DNA of 64,000 nt from Parafrankia sp041008525 (GCF_041008525.1 NZ_JBFLUG010000022.1:1-64000), one strand, 5' to 3'; shown: positions 48,415 to 58,220, counted from the first letter of the stretch. Program-made: numbers and translations. Notes: generated from the sequence alone by a model not told the origin.

Positions 48415-50442
48415 TCAGCCGACGTGCACGAACGGGCGGCGCTCCGGGTCCGGCTCGGCCTCGCGCAGGATCTCCCGCGTGGTGGAGGCGACCTCCCCGA
48501 CGCCGGCGAACACGAAGCGGGCCAGGTTCTGCACCGGGTTTCCCTCGGACCACTCGAAGTACACGTGCGGCCGCGCACCCGTCGTGTCCCGCAGGTGCAG
48601 CAGCAGCGCCGCGATGGCGTTCGGTACCGAAGTACTGGTCAGCCGCAGGATGCGGTACCCGTGCCGCTGGCGGCCGTGGACGGTGAGCTCGCTCTCGAAC
48701 TCCGACGAGTCGAGGACGGCCACCTCCAGGAACAGCAGATGCTGGGCGCCCGGCACATGCAGCTGCTCGTGGGCCTTGCTGGCCTTGTCCGCGTACTCGG
48801 CGGCGTCACCGGTGTCGAACTCGTTGGCGACCAGATGCAGTGGCCCGGCCCGCGACGCCTCCGCCACCCAGCGGGCAGCCGTCGGGTCGAGTTCGACACC
48901 GGTCACCCGCAGCTCGAACGAGCGCACGGCCCGGGACAGGAACGACACCACCAGGATCGTCACGATGAAGATCGATCCGATGATCAGGCCGTCCGGCCGC
49001 TCGATGATGTTGGCGACGGTCGTGTAGACGAACACCGCGGAGATCACACCGAAGACTCCGGTGGCCCGCCGGTCACCGCGGCGGGACGCGGAGAGGGTGA
49101 CCGCGACCGATGCCGAGGTGATCAGCACCAGCACACCGGTCGCGTAGGCGCCTGCCTGTTTGTCCACGCTCGCGTCGAAGACGATGGTCACCACGAACCC
49201 CACCGTGGTGAACACGAGCACGAGCGGACGGATCGCGCGGGCCCAGTGCGGTGCCATGCCGTACCGGGGCAGGTAGCGCGGCACCAGGTTGAGCAGGCCG
49301 GCCATCGCCGACGCCCCGGCGAACCACAGGATGGCGATCGTGCTGACGTCGTAGGCGGTGCCGAACGCGTTGCCCAGCTCCTGGTGGGCGAGGTAGGCGA
49401 GCGCCCGCCCGTTCGCCGGCCCGCCCGGCTCGGCGAGCCGCTCCGGAACGAGGACGGCGGTCGCGAGGCTGCTGGAGAGCAACAGCACCGCCATGATCAG
49501 CGCCGCCGTGGTGAGCAGCCGCCGGGCGCCGAGGATCCGCCCGGCGGGCCGGTCCTCCGTGTCGCCGGGCGCGCCGCGGATCAGCGGCATCACCGCCACA
49601 CCCGTCTCGAAGCCGGAGAGCCCGAGCGCGAGCTTCGGAAAGACGATCAGCGCGACGCCCGCCATCGCCGCCGGGTTCGGGTGCTCGGCGACGAGCAGCC
49701 GGTGCCAGTCCCCGAGCAGGGAGGGATGGCTCGCGACCTTGACCAGCGACACCGAGATCACGGTCAGGCTCAGGACGAGGTAGACCGCGACCAGGATGGT
49801 CGCGACGCCCACCGCCTCGGTGAACCCGCGCAGGAACACGGCGGCGAGTGCCACGAGCAGCAGAAGCGTCAGCGCCACGTGGTGGCCGGCGAAGACGTCC
49901 GGCGCGTACGGGTTCTCGAGGAGGTGGGCGGAGGCATCCGCCGCCGAGAGTGTGATCGTGATCAGGAAGTCGGTGCAGGCGAAGCCGAGCAGCACCAGGA
50001 CCAGCAGCTTTCCCTTCCACCAGGAAAGGTGCTTCTCGAGCATGGCGATCGAGCCCTCGCCGTGTGGGCTCTCCGCCGCCACCCGGCGGTAGACCGGCAG
50101 GGCACCGCACAGGGTGACCACGACGAGCACCGCGGTCGCGACGGGACTCAGCGCGCCGGCCGCGAGCAGCGCGATACCGGGCTGGTAGCCAAGGGTGGAG
50201 AAGTAGTCCACCCCGGTCAGGCACATGACCCGCAGCCAGTGGTGCCGCTGGTGCTCGGGTTCGGGCTGGGTGTGGGGGCCGCTGTGCCGGCGGGCCTGCT
50301 CGGACCCAGCGAGCAACCAGTCCCCCAGCCGCTGACGCGCCGTCGGACCGGCCGGCGTGGTCACGCCAGGGGGCGGGCCGGGCCCAGCGGGTGTGGTCGC
50401 GGCGGGTGTGGTCGGCCCGGGCGGCCCTGGCGCTGACGGCAC
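48415..50442 (-). CDS. APC-superfamily permease with C-terminal soluble domain
   Basis: A 675-residue protein with a Pro/Thr-rich leader and about 12 helices. The first, VMCLTGVDYFSTLGYQPGIA, and the later KLALGLSGFETGVAVMPLI are typical of amino-acid/polyamine/K+ (APC) carriers that lack clear substrate assignment. The C-terminal 170 residues are soluble (LHLVANEFDTGDAAEYADKA, HVYFEWSEGNPVQNLARFVF), reminiscent of a regulatory domain. The GTG start 50442 is uncertain; ATG-less upstream sequence gives no better choice and a start at the later GTG within MTTPAGPTARQ is possible. Confidence 0.85.
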   Translation of the reverse strand: MPSAPGPPGPTTPAATTPAGPGPPPGVTTPAGPTARQRLGDWLLAGSEQARRHSGPHTQPEPEHQRHHWLRVMCLTGVDYFSTLGYQPGIALLAAGALSPVATAVLVVVTLCGALPVYRRVAAESPHGEGSIAMLEKHLSWWKGKLLVLVLLGFACTDFLITITLSAADASAHLLENPYAPDVFAGHHVALTLLLLVALAAVFLRGFTEAVGVATILVAVYLVLSLTVISVSLVKVASHPSLLGDWHRLLVAEHPNPAAMAGVALIVFPKLALGLSGFETGVAVMPLIRGAPGDTEDRPAGRILGARRLLTTAALIMAVLLLSSSLATAVLVPERLAEPGGPANGRALAYLAHQELGNAFGTAYDVSTIAILWFAGASAMAGLLNLVPRYLPRYGMAPHWARAIRPLVLVFTTVGFVVTIVFDASVDKQAGAYATGVLVLITSASVAVTLSASRRGDRRATGVFGVISAVFVYTTVANIIERPDGLIIGSIFIVTILVVSFLSRAVRSFELRVTGVELDPTAARWVAEASRAGPLHLVANEFDTGDAAEYADKASKAHEQLHVPGAQHLLFLEVAVLDSSEFESELTVHGRQRHGYRILRLTSTSVPNAIAALLLHLRDTTGARPHVYFEWSEGNPVQNLARFVFAGVGEVASTTREILREAEPDPERRPFVHVG

Positions 50443-50475
50443 GGCGGTGGGCCCCCGGTCGATCGCGGCGCTGGG

Positions 50476-51405
50476 TCAGCGCGGTGGGTACACCTCGGTG
50501 CGCAGCTCGTGGGACCCGTCGGCGCGGGCCTGCTCGTAGTAGAGCCGGTAGCCGCCGCCGGGCAGTGCCACCACGCTGACGTACCGTAGCGCGCCGCCGT
50601 GCGGCGAGACCGCCACCGGCCCGTCCCCGACCGGTTCGAACCGTTCGAAGGTGCCGACCGCGAGACCGGTGCGCTCGGACCAGTTCTCCGCCGCGCTGGC
50701 CCGGCCGTCGTAGTAGGCGAAGGTGCCGCCGTCGGAGCCGACGACGACCGAGGCGATACGCACGCCGCGGGCGTCCCAGGCGCCGGCCCGCGGCGCGAGC
50801 GCGGTGCCGTGCCACGTCCACGACACCCCGTCGGGGCTGGTCGCGTAGCGGCTGTCCATGCGGTCGGTCGCGGCGGGGTCGTCCAGCAGGTGGCAGGACG
50901 CCCACAGATGCCACTGCCCGTCATGCCAGACGACGACCGGGTCCTTCACCGCCGTCGCCCGGTCACCGGGCAGGACGGTCCGCCGCGTGGCCGGGTCGAA
51001 CCCGTCGGGGGTGTCCGCCTCCAGCACGTCGACCCACCAGTGCGGGCTGCCGGGCGTGGCGCAGCTCACGTAGAGCCGCCAGCGGCCGTCCGGAGCGCGC
51101 ACCAGTGCCGGCCGCTCCAGCGACTCCGCGGGGAAGTCGTCCCGGTCGATCCGCTGGAGCGGTGTGAACTGTTCACCGTCGACCGAGCGGGCGATCATCA
51201 CCGCGTATCCACGGCCGTGCCCGACGGGACGCCGCAGCCGGTAGGCGAGGTAGAACACGCCATCCGCGAGGACGGCGCTCGGCGCTCCCGCCCAGTAGCC
51301 CGGGCCGTCACCGGGCGGCGCCACCACCGTCACGGCGCGGTCCTGGGTCGGCAGAGGGATGTCCGGGGCGGTCTGGCCGGTCTCGTACGTCACCACGCGC
51401 CGCAT
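50476..51405 (-). CDS. Five-bladed beta-propeller, GH43/GH32-like protein
   Basis: A 309-residue protein without signal peptide. Repeating motifs of a sugar-hydrolase propeller are seen: YWAGAPSAVLADGVFYLAYR, SLERPALVRAPDGRWRLYVS, VKDPVVVWHDGQWHLWASCH, RIASVVVGSDGGTFAYYDGR and VALPGGGYRLYYEQARADGS. The D-P-x-V/W-H-x-W pattern resembles GH43-type glycosidases, but I cannot assign the catalytic acids, so it may bind or hydrolyse a glycan or be inactive. ATG 51405 is chosen over a long low-quality extension. It is divergent from the sulfotransferase. Confidence 0.75.
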   Translation of the reverse strand: MRRVVTYETGQTAPDIPLPTQDRAVTVVAPPGDGPGYWAGAPSAVLADGVFYLAYRLRRPVGHGRGYAVMIARSVDGEQFTPLQRIDRDDFPAESLERPALVRAPDGRWRLYVSCATPGSPHWWVDVLEADTPDGFDPATRRTVLPGDRATAVKDPVVVWHDGQWHLWASCHLLDDPAATDRMDSRYATSPDGVSWTWHGTALAPRAGAWDARGVRIASVVVGSDGGTFAYYDGRASAAENWSERTGLAVGTFERFEPVGDGPVAVSPHGGALRYVSVVALPGGGYRLYYEQARADGSHELRTEVYPPR

Positions 51406-51644
51406 CCTACTTAGCTGGTAGACAACTGCCGTTGGACGCCGCGGCCCCGCGCCCCGCCCTCGCTCCACCGCCCGGTCCAGCCGGCCAGGCCAGGTGGCCG
51501 GTCCGGGGGGCCGGGCCCGCTGCGTCGTCCGCCACGGGATCGGCGTTTTCGGTGTTTCCCGATCGAGAAAGTACTTATGCTGCTCCGGCCTGGTCACCGC
51601 GGTGCCCGCCACCGCCACGTCGGCCCCTGGGAGCGTTACGACCG

Positions 51645-52583
51645 ATGGCCCTGCCCGACTTCTTCGTGCTCGGGGTGCCCAAGGCCGGCACCACCGCCAT
51701 GCACGCCGCACTCACCCGCCACCCCGAGCTGTACCTGTCGCGGGTGAAGGAACCCAAGTTCTTCCTGTCCGACGGGCCGCCGCCCGCCCGCGGCGGCCCC
51801 GGCGACGCCCAGACCTATCAGGAGCACGTCTGGCGCCGCGCGGACTACGAGGCCCTGTTCGCGCCCGCGCCCGCCGAGGCGCTGTGTGGCGAGGCGACGC
51901 CGTTCTACCTGTATGACCTGGACGCGCAGAACCGCATCCGCCGGCTCGTCCCGAAGGCGAAGCTGATCGTGATGCTGCGCAACCCCGTCGACCGCGCCCA
52001 TTCCAACTGGACGCATCTGTGGGCCGCGGGCCTGGAGCCCGAGCGCGACTTCGTCCGGGCCTGCGCGCTGGAGGAACGCCGCCGCGCCGACGGCTGGGCC
52101 CACTTCTGGCACTACCTCGGACAGGGGCTCTACGGGCGTCAGCTGGAGCACCTGCTCACCCTGTTCGGCCGCGAGCAGGTCCTGCTGCTGCGCTACCGCG
52201 ACCTGCGGGACTCCCCCGTGCGGACGCTGGACCGGGTGTGCGACTTCCTCGGCGTGCAGACCGGGCTGCTGGACGCCGTCCCGTCCGAGAACGTGACCCC
52301 CTACGTCGCCGACACCGCGGTCAACGCCGGTCTGCGGGCCGTGCTGCGCACCGGTGGGCGGATCGGCCACCACTTCCCATCCCGGGTCCGGACGACGGTC
52401 CACCGGCCGCTGCTGCGGGCCCTGCAGCGCCAGCGGGGTGGCCGGCCCACGATCACACCCGCGCAGCGGGCCGCGATCCTGCCCTTCTTCGTCGAGGACA
52501 TCGCCCTGTTGGAGCAGGTCACCGGCGAGTTCTACGCGGACTGGCTCACCGCCGGCCTCGAACCGGAGCTCTTCGACGACTGA
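51645..52583 (+). CDS. Sulfotransferase family protein
   Basis: A 312-residue cytosolic enzyme from ATG 51645, preceded by GGGAG. The PAPS-binding 5' loop is FFVLGVPKAGTTAMHAAL and the 3'-phosphate-binding motif is KLIVMLRNPVDRAHSNWTHL. Between them KEPKFFLSDG and LCGEATPFYLYD are as in bacterial carbohydrate/lipid sulfotransferases, while LLLRYRDLRDSPVRTLDRVC follows. It moves sulfate from PAPS to a hydroxyl group, perhaps of a glycan or lipid; the acceptor is unknown. The neighbour propeller protein suggests a sugar, which is inference. Confidence 0.92.
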   Translation: MALPDFFVLGVPKAGTTAMHAALTRHPELYLSRVKEPKFFLSDGPPPARGGPGDAQTYQEHVWRRADYEALFAPAPAEALCGEATPFYLYDLDAQNRIRRLVPKAKLIVMLRNPVDRAHSNWTHLWAAGLEPERDFVRACALEERRRADGWAHFWHYLGQGLYGRQLEHLLTLFGREQVLLLRYRDLRDSPVRTLDRVCDFLGVQTGLLDAVPSENVTPYVADTAVNAGLRAVLRTGGRIGHHFPSRVRTTVHRPLLRALQRQRGGRPTITPAQRAAILPFFVEDIALLEQVTGEFYADWLTAGLEPELFDD

Positions 52584-52678
52584 GCCGATGAGTTCCCGGC
52601 GGCCCGGCGGTCTCTGTCTGTGGACAGGTGGCGCCGGTGGGCGAGCCATCTGCTCCCCCGCGGACGGGAGGCCCGGTC

Positions 52679-53038
52679 ATGCCCGACGACACCTCAGCCC
52701 TGCCGCCGCTCCCGGCCGCGGGCGACGGCGGCAGCTCCGTGCTCAGGCTGCCCGCGCTGCTGCACCGGGCGGCCCTGCCCGACCTGTGCGGACGGCTGGA
52801 GGCACTGCTCCGTGACCACACCAGCCCGCCCGTCGTCCTGGACGCGTCCGCCGTCGAGGGGGTGGACGCCGTCCTGGTCGAGACGGTCGCCCGACTGACC
52901 CTCCTCGCCCGTCGCCACGGCCGGGCGCTGCGGGTGGTCGCCCCGCCGGCGCTGCGCGAGCTGCTCTGGCTGACCGGACTCACCCAGCTGCTCGACGGGC
53001 GACCAGCCGACGGCCCACCGGGCGGCGACCGCCCCTGA
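52679..53038 (+). CDS. STAS-domain protein
   Basis: A 119-residue protein from ATG 52679, preceded by GGGAG. The STAS fold reads VLRLPALLHRAALPDLCGRL, PPVVLDASAVEGVDAVLVET and ARRHGRALRVVAPPALRELL. It matches anti-sigma-factor antagonist-like proteins, but the phosphorylatable Ser of SpoIIAA (D-x-S-x-x-x-x-D/S) is replaced around DASAVEGVDAVLV, where Ser54 may serve. It is cytosolic. It follows the sulfotransferase by about 95 bp and faces the ECF sigma-factor gene, 30 bp away; a functional link to sigma control is possible but unproven. Confidence 0.8.
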   Translation: MPDDTSALPPLPAAGDGGSSVLRLPALLHRAALPDLCGRLEALLRDHTSPPVVLDASAVEGVDAVLVETVARLTLLARRHGRALRVVAPPALRELLWLTGLTQLLDGRPADGPPGGDRP

Positions 53039-53068
53039 CCGGGCGGGGGCGGGCCCGCACCGGCCCGC

Positions 53069-54100
53069 CTACGCCGGCCCCGAGATGTGCCCGGGCAGAC
53101 CGAACAGCGGAAACACCCGCTCGACGTCCAGGAAGGTGTTGATGCCGGCGACCCGGCCGGCCGAGATCTCCAGCACCACCAGCCCCCAGGCGTCGTGGCC
53201 GGAACCGGTGGCGCTCGGCCGGTACTGCCCGAACGCCGGGTGACCGTTCGCGACGGTCGCCACGAGCCGCGAGCCCGCGCAGCCGCTGCCGGTGCCGACC
53301 AGCCAGCCGCGGACGTCGGCGTGGCCGCGCAGCCAGAGGTCCAGCGGGGGCATGGACATCGTCACATCCTCGTGCAGGAGCGCCACCAGCGACTCGATGT
53401 CGTACCGCTCGAAGGCGTCGACGTAGCGGGCGAGCAGGGCGCGCTGCGCGTCGTCGGCGGGGCGCAGCGGCTCCGCCTCGGAGATCCCGGCGGAGGCGAT
53501 CGTGGCCCGCGCTCGCTGCAGCGCGCTGTTGACCGAGGCGACCGACGAGTCCAGCAGCTGCGCGGTCTCGCTCGCCGACCAGCCGAACACCTCCCGCAGG
53601 ATCAGGACCGCGCGCTGGCGCGCCGGCAGATGCTGCAGCGCCGCGACGAAGGCGAGCCGCACCGTCTCACGGCGGTCGGCCAGGTCGGCCGGGTCGGTGG
53701 TGTCGGTGCCGCTGGCGAGGACCTGCCCGTCCGGCGCGGGCACGATCCAGGCCGTCTCCGGCAGCGGGGCGCGCAGCGCGGTCTGGGCGGTGGACGGGCC
53801 GGCCAGATCCATCGGGCGGGCCCGGCGCTGGCCGGCGCTGAGCATCGTCAGGCACACGTTGGTCGCGATGCGGTAGAGCCACGACCGCAGCGCCGAGCGC
53901 CCCTCGAACCGGTCGAGGCCGCGCCAGGCACGGATCATCGTCTCCTGCACCGCGTCCTGCGCGTCGAACGGTGAGCCGAGCATCCGGTAGCAGTAACCGG
54001 TCAGCTCCCGGCGGAAGGGCTCCAGCAGGCTCGCGGCCTCGGCCCGGGCCTCGCCGGTGGCGGGCTCATCAGCCCGCGGGTCCGAAAGAACCTCGCTCAT
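53069..54100 (-). CDS. ECF RNA polymerase sigma factor with SnoaL-like C-terminal domain
   Basis: A 343-residue sigma factor. Region 2 is FRRELTGYCYRMLGSPFDAQ, DAVQETMIRAWRGLDRFEGR, SALRSWLYRIATNVCLTML. Region 4 is LPARQRAVLILREVFGWSAS and ETAQLLDSSVASVNSALQRA. After that, RYVDAFERYDIESLVALLHE, DVTMSMPPLDLWLRGHADV and AWGLVVLEISAGRVAGINTF form a SnoaL/NTF2-like domain, as in the SigG/SigJ/TIGR02960 groups where the C-terminal domain replaces an anti-sigma factor. No anti-sigma gene lies next to it, consistent with that. It is divergent from the GlnX-like gene. Confidence 0.92.
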   Translation of the reverse strand: MSEVLSDPRADEPATGEARAEAASLLEPFRRELTGYCYRMLGSPFDAQDAVQETMIRAWRGLDRFEGRSALRSWLYRIATNVCLTMLSAGQRRARPMDLAGPSTAQTALRAPLPETAWIVPAPDGQVLASGTDTTDPADLADRRETVRLAFVAALQHLPARQRAVLILREVFGWSASETAQLLDSSVASVNSALQRARATIASAGISEAEPLRPADDAQRALLARYVDAFERYDIESLVALLHEDVTMSMPPLDLWLRGHADVRGWLVGTGSGCAGSRLVATVANGHPAFGQYRPSATGSGHDAWGLVVLEISAGRVAGINTFLDVERVFPLFGLPGHISGPA

Positions 54101-54286
54101 CGCACACCCTCACTCCTCTGAGACGACCCGGCTGGCCTGCCCTGATCGCCGGTACCGCCTGCTGTCGCCATCCCCACGACCGCCAGTGTGACTCCCGCCT
54201 CCGACAGAAATCGTGATGGCGGTGACGGCCAACCGACATCCCGGGGCACTTCTCCCCCGCGACTACGCAGGGGAAGATCAACAGCT

Positions 54287-55726
54287 ATGAGCGCCGCAGG
54301 CACGCTTCCGGCCGGGGGCCCGGCAACGGGGAATCCCACCGCCGCGGTGCCCGCTCCCCCCATCGCCACTCCGGCATCCGTTCCGCGACGCGCGGGGGCG
54401 CCCGCCACCACCCCCGGATCCCGGCCGGGTCCGGCGGCCGTGCGGGCACTGCGGGCACTGCGGGCAGTGACCCAGTCACCACCCGGCCGGCTGCGCCTGC
54501 TTGCCGCGGTGCTGACCGCTGCGCTGGTGGCCCTGCTGGTCGTCTCCCTGCTGACCACGCTTGCCCGGCAGCGCGCGCTGGCCACCCTCGACGGCGACTC
54601 CGGCCCGTCCTTCGTCGCGGCGCAGCAGCTGCACGCCGAGCTCTCCGGCGCGGACGCGACGATCGCCCGTGCCTTCCTGGCCGGTGGGGTCGAGCCCCCC
54701 GCACAGGTCACGGCCTACCAGGAGGGCCTCGCCGCCGCCAGCGGACGGATCATCGACCTCGCCCTGGCCGGCGGGCCGCGGGAGCCGCTCAGCGTGCTGA
54801 CCGCCCAGCTGCCGGTCTACACCGGCCTGGTCGAACGGGCCCGGGCCAACAACCGGGTCGGCAACGTCGTCGGCGGGGCCTACCTGCGCCAGGCCGCCGA
54901 GCTGATGAAGACCACGATCCTGCCCGCCGTCGACCGCCTCGCCGCCGCCGACGCGCGCGACATCGACCGCGGCTACGCCGCCGCCACCCGCTGGTATCAG
55001 CCGGTGCTGATCGCGGCGGTCGGCGCGCTCGCGGCCGGCGTTCTGCTCCACATCCAGCTTCGCCTGTTCCGGCGGACGCACCGGATGTTCAACCCGCCGC
55101 TGGTCGCCGCGACCGCGCTGACGCTGGCCGCGACCGGGCTCGTCCTGGCGGCCTTCGGCACCGGGCGCGCCCGCCTGATCGACAGCCGGGACGAGGCCTA
55201 CCGCCCGATGGCGGTCGTCGCCCAGGCCAGGGTGCTGGCGTTGCGGGCCTGGGACGACGAGAGCCTCTCTCTGATCGCCCGCGGCAACAGCGACGCGCTC
55301 GACGCCGATGCCCGGCGCACGGTCGAACGCCTCGGCTACGACCCGGCAGGCCACCCGACCGGCACCGGTGTGCTCGCCGCCGCGACCGCGGGCGAGGGCC
55401 CCGACGAGCAGGCACGGGACGCCCTTGTGCCCGGCTGGGAGGCCTACCAGGTCACCGCCGTCGAGGTCCGGAAGCTGGTCAGCCGCGTCGGGGGCTTCCA
55501 GAACGCGGTCCGCCTCGCACTCGGCGACGGCACCACGACCTTCACCCGCTTCGACGACGATGCCGCCACGGCCTTCGACGCGGGCCAGCGCCGCTTCACC
55601 GGCGGGCTGTCCTCGGCGGCAGGCGCCTACGACCACCTGCCGGCCGTGACCGGGGCGCTCCTCGGCCTGGCCGTCCTGGCCGGCCTCGCCGGTGTCCAGG
55701 CCCGGATCAACGACTACCGGCGATGA
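54287..55726 (+). CDS. glnX: GlnX-like membrane sensor protein
   Basis: About 479 residues from ATG 54287 (AGGGGAAG upstream). After a Pro/Ala leader, membrane helices are at about 64-90 (LRLLAAVLTAALVALLVVSL), 245-265, 275-300 and 450-470. The first external domain (90-240) is helical (GPSFVAAQQLHAELSGADAT), the second contains RDEAYRPMAVVAQARVLALR, the conserved patch of GlnX. In M. tuberculosis GlnX relays binding of Asp/Glu by GlnH to kinase PknG. Here the same order glnX-glnH-(unknown)-pknG is seen and the stop overlaps the glnH start (ATGA). The name rests on synteny and topology. Confidence 0.82.
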   Translation: MSAAGTLPAGGPATGNPTAAVPAPPIATPASVPRRAGAPATTPGSRPGPAAVRALRALRAVTQSPPGRLRLLAAVLTAALVALLVVSLLTTLARQRALATLDGDSGPSFVAAQQLHAELSGADATIARAFLAGGVEPPAQVTAYQEGLAAASGRIIDLALAGGPREPLSVLTAQLPVYTGLVERARANNRVGNVVGGAYLRQAAELMKTTILPAVDRLAAADARDIDRGYAAATRWYQPVLIAAVGALAAGVLLHIQLRLFRRTHRMFNPPLVAATALTLAATGLVLAAFGTGRARLIDSRDEAYRPMAVVAQARVLALRAWDDESLSLIARGNSDALDADARRTVERLGYDPAGHPTGTGVLAAATAGEGPDEQARDALVPGWEAYQVTAVEVRKLVSRVGGFQNAVRLALGDGTTTFTRFDDDAATAFDAGQRRFTGGLSSAAGAYDHLPAVTGALLGLAVLAGLAGVQARINDYRR

Positions 55727-56823
55727 GAGCGGAGGCGACGATGGCGGCAGTCCGGGCAGACGGCGGCAGGCACCCCCACGGGACGCCGCCCGCGCGCCGA
55801 GACACACGGCCCGGCCGCCAGGCGGCCACAAGGCCGCCGGGAGCGCTGGTCGTCGCGGTGCTGGTGCTGGCGCTGGCGCTGACCGCGGCCTGCGGCACCG
55901 TCGGCAACCAGCTCCCCCAACAGGCCCTGCCGCTTCCCGACGCCGCCACCGCCACCGCCGCTGCCGGCACGAGCACCGGCACCGGCACCAGAACCGGCGG
56001 AGCGCCCGCGCCGGCGGACTGCGGTGACCCGCGGGCCAGCCTGCGCCCGCCCGCCGTGCTGCCCGCGCCTGGCGCCATGCCCGCGGGGTCGCACCTGCGC
56101 GCGATCGCCGACCGCGGCCACCTCACTGTCGGTGTCCTCGCGGACGTCCCGCCGTTCGGATACATCGACCCGCTCAGCGGGGAGTTCGCGGGCTTCGACG
56201 TGGAGATCGCCCGCCTGATCGGCCGGGCGATCTTCGGAGCGGACGACCACGTGCGCTTCCGGGCGGTGACGTACGCGGAGCGGATCCCCGTCCTGCTCGA
56301 CGGCACCGTCGACCTGGTCGTGGCGACCATGACCACCAACTGCGAGCGGCGCGCCAAGGTCGACTTCTCGGCCGTCTACTACGAGGAGACGAACCGGATC
56401 CTGGTCCTGGCGAAGTCGCCCTACCGGTCGCTCGCCGACCTCGGCGGGCGGCGGGTGTGCGCGGCCGCCGGCACGACGTCCATCGAACACGTCGAGCGGG
56501 CGGACCCGAGGCCGGTCGCGGTGGCCGTGCCGACCATCGGCGACTGCCTGGTAGCACTGCAGGCCGGCACTGTCGACGGGATCTCGACCGCGGAGGCCGT
56601 CCTGTCCGGTCTCGCCGCCCAGGATCCGCGGGTCGCGATCGTCGGGCCGCGCTTCGACAGCGAACCGGACGCCATCGCGGTGAGCCGGGACCATCCGGAG
56701 CTGACCCGCTTCGTCAACGGGGTCCTCGAGCGCACCCTCGCGGACGGCACCTGGCGTGGGCTGGCCCGGGACTGGCTGACGGGCATCGAGCCGGTCATTC
56801 CGGTTCCGCGCTACCGGGACTGA
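55723..56823 (+). CDS. glnH: GlnH-like amino-acid-binding lipoprotein
   Basis: A 366-residue protein, 4-bp overlap with the upstream gene. The signal peptide ends in LALALTAACGTV with the lipidated Cys57. A Thr/Gly/Ala spacer then leads to an SBP-3 domain: HLTVGVLADVPPFGYIDPLS, GEFAGFDVEIARLIGRAIFG, RIPVLLDGTVDLVVATMTTN and RRAKVDFSAVYYEETNRILV, and VCAAAGTTSIEHVERAD. This is the polar amino-acid-binding fold. As no ABC permease is present, it is likely a sensor rather than a transporter component, as in mycobacterial GlnH, which binds Asp and Glu. Confidence 0.88.
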   Translation: MRAEATMAAVRADGGRHPHGTPPARRDTRPGRQAATRPPGALVVAVLVLALALTAACGTVGNQLPQQALPLPDAATATAAAGTSTGTGTRTGGAPAPADCGDPRASLRPPAVLPAPGAMPAGSHLRAIADRGHLTVGVLADVPPFGYIDPLSGEFAGFDVEIARLIGRAIFGADDHVRFRAVTYAERIPVLLDGTVDLVVATMTTNCERRAKVDFSAVYYEETNRILVLAKSPYRSLADLGGRRVCAAAGTTSIEHVERADPRPVAVAVPTIGDCLVALQAGTVDGISTAEAVLSGLAAQDPRVAIVGPRFDSEPDAIAVSRDHPELTRFVNGVLERTLADGTWRGLARDWLTGIEPVIPVPRYRD

Positions 56824-56828
56824 CGCCC

Positions 56829-58220
56829 ATGTGCGCCCGGCACCTTCCCGCCCCCGACGACGACCTGTTCCAGGAGGCCCCGCACCTGTTCGCGCACCCG
56901 TCCCCGGCGCAGGGATCTCCGGCGGACCCCGCGCCGCTCCGCGCCGCCGCGCGGCATACCGCCGACGCGGCGCTGGCCCGGCTGCGGTCGACGGCGGCGG
57001 CGCTCTCCGCGACGCTTCTCGACCTGGACGCGGCAGCCGAACAGGTTCTCGGGGACGGCACCGGGCTGCGCGGGCGCACCGCGGAGCGCGCCGCACTGGT
57101 CCGGACCGGGATGAACTGGCTGTGGGAACGCCACCAGGCGCTGAGAGCCCTGCTCGCCCAGGCCGAGGAGCTGCGCGGGGCGGCGCCGCGGCCCGGGGCA
57201 CGACAGGCCGCCCGCCTCGACCGGCTACTGAAGGGCCCCTGGCCAGGCCTCGGCACTCCCCCGCCGCCCGGCCTCGGCGCGGCCGCGCCGCTCGCCGCAG
57301 CTGCCGATGTCGATGTCGATGTCGATGTCGACGAGGTCGCCCGGGCGATCGGCGCGGAGCTCGCGGCGGTGACCCGCGCGCGGGCGGAGCACCACCACCT
57401 GCTGGGCGAGGCCGCCCGCGCGGTGTCCGAGGCCGTTGCCACCTGTGCCCGGCTCGGTGTCCCCGACCTGCCGGAACTGGCCGCGGCCCAGGCGGATCTG
57501 CGAGCCGCGTTCGCCGGCGTGACGGCCAACCCGCTGGAGATCACACCGGCGGACCTGCGACCGGCGCAGACGTCCGCCGCCCAGGTCGCGGAGCTGGTGG
57601 CCGCCCTGCGTGACACGTTCGACGCCCTCGAGGAACGACTCGCCGCCGCCGAGGATCTCCTCGGGCGTGTGGTGGCCACCGCCGCCGCCGGCGAGCACGC
57701 TGCCCGCACCGTGGTGGAGCGGCTCACCGGCGACCGGTCCGGCCTGGTGCGCCTGGATGACGGCTGGTTCGACGACCCGCGCCGTGGCCTGCGCCCGTGG
57801 CTCGACCGGCTCCGGGCCGCCGGCGCTGCCGGCGAGTGGCGGCTGGTGGCCCACGGCCTGCGGGCCTGGACGCGAGTCGCGGAGGCGACCCTCGCCGCCG
57901 CGGGCGAGACCGTCGCGACGAACCAGGCTCCGCTGCGGCGGCGGAGCGAGCTGCGCGGGCTGTTGGAGGCGCTGCGCGCGAAGGCCGGCCAGCGCGGCCA
58001 GATCGAGTCCGCGGAGCTCGGCGACCTGTACGACCGCGCCGCCACCGCACTCTCCACCGCCCCGGTGGACCTCGACGCGGCCGAAGCCCTGGTCGCCGCG
58101 TTCAGCGCGGCGCTGGGCGGCGCACTGCCCGCACCGCCACCCGAGAGCGCGGTGCCGGCAGGCCGGCCAGCACGGCAGGCATCCCCGAGCGACGTGCCAT
58201 CGAAGGAGGACAGCCCGTGA
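56829..58220 (+). CDS. Helical coiled-coil protein of the PknG operon
   Basis: About 463 residues from ATG 56829, five bases after glnH. It is very rich in Ala, Leu, Glu and Arg with heptad-like patches (DAALARLRSTAAALSATLLD, LRDTFDALEERLAAAEDLLG, ELAAVTRARAEHHHLLGEAA), and contains a run DVDVDVDVDEV from four 6-bp repeats near 57306-57330. No catalytic motif or membrane segment is seen. Several parts look conserved (RLDDGWFDDPRRGLRPWLDR, EALRAKAGQRGQIESAELGD). It may be a scaffold or substrate of the kinase, inferred only from position. The stop overlaps the next GTG (GTGA). Confidence 0.75.
   Translation: MCARHLPAPDDDLFQEAPHLFAHPSPAQGSPADPAPLRAAARHTADAALARLRSTAAALSATLLDLDAAAEQVLGDGTGLRGRTAERAALVRTGMNWLWERHQALRALLAQAEELRGAAPRPGARQAARLDRLLKGPWPGLGTPPPPGLGAAAPLAAAADVDVDVDVDEVARAIGAELAAVTRARAEHHHLLGEAARAVSEAVATCARLGVPDLPELAAAQADLRAAFAGVTANPLEITPADLRPAQTSAAQVAELVAALRDTFDALEERLAAAEDLLGRVVATAAAGEHAARTVVERLTGDRSGLVRLDDGWFDDPRRGLRPWLDRLRAAGAAGEWRLVAHGLRAWTRVAEATLAAAGETVATNQAPLRRRSELRGLLEALRAKAGQRGQIESAELGDLYDRAATALSTAPVDLDAAEALVAAFSAALGGALPAPPPESAVPAGRPARQASPSDVPSKEDSP

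Noticed and set aside
48415..50442. Calling the permease a Kup potassium transporter
   Set aside because: Both belong to the APC superfamily, but the Kup selectivity signatures were not recognisable, so only the superfamily is given.
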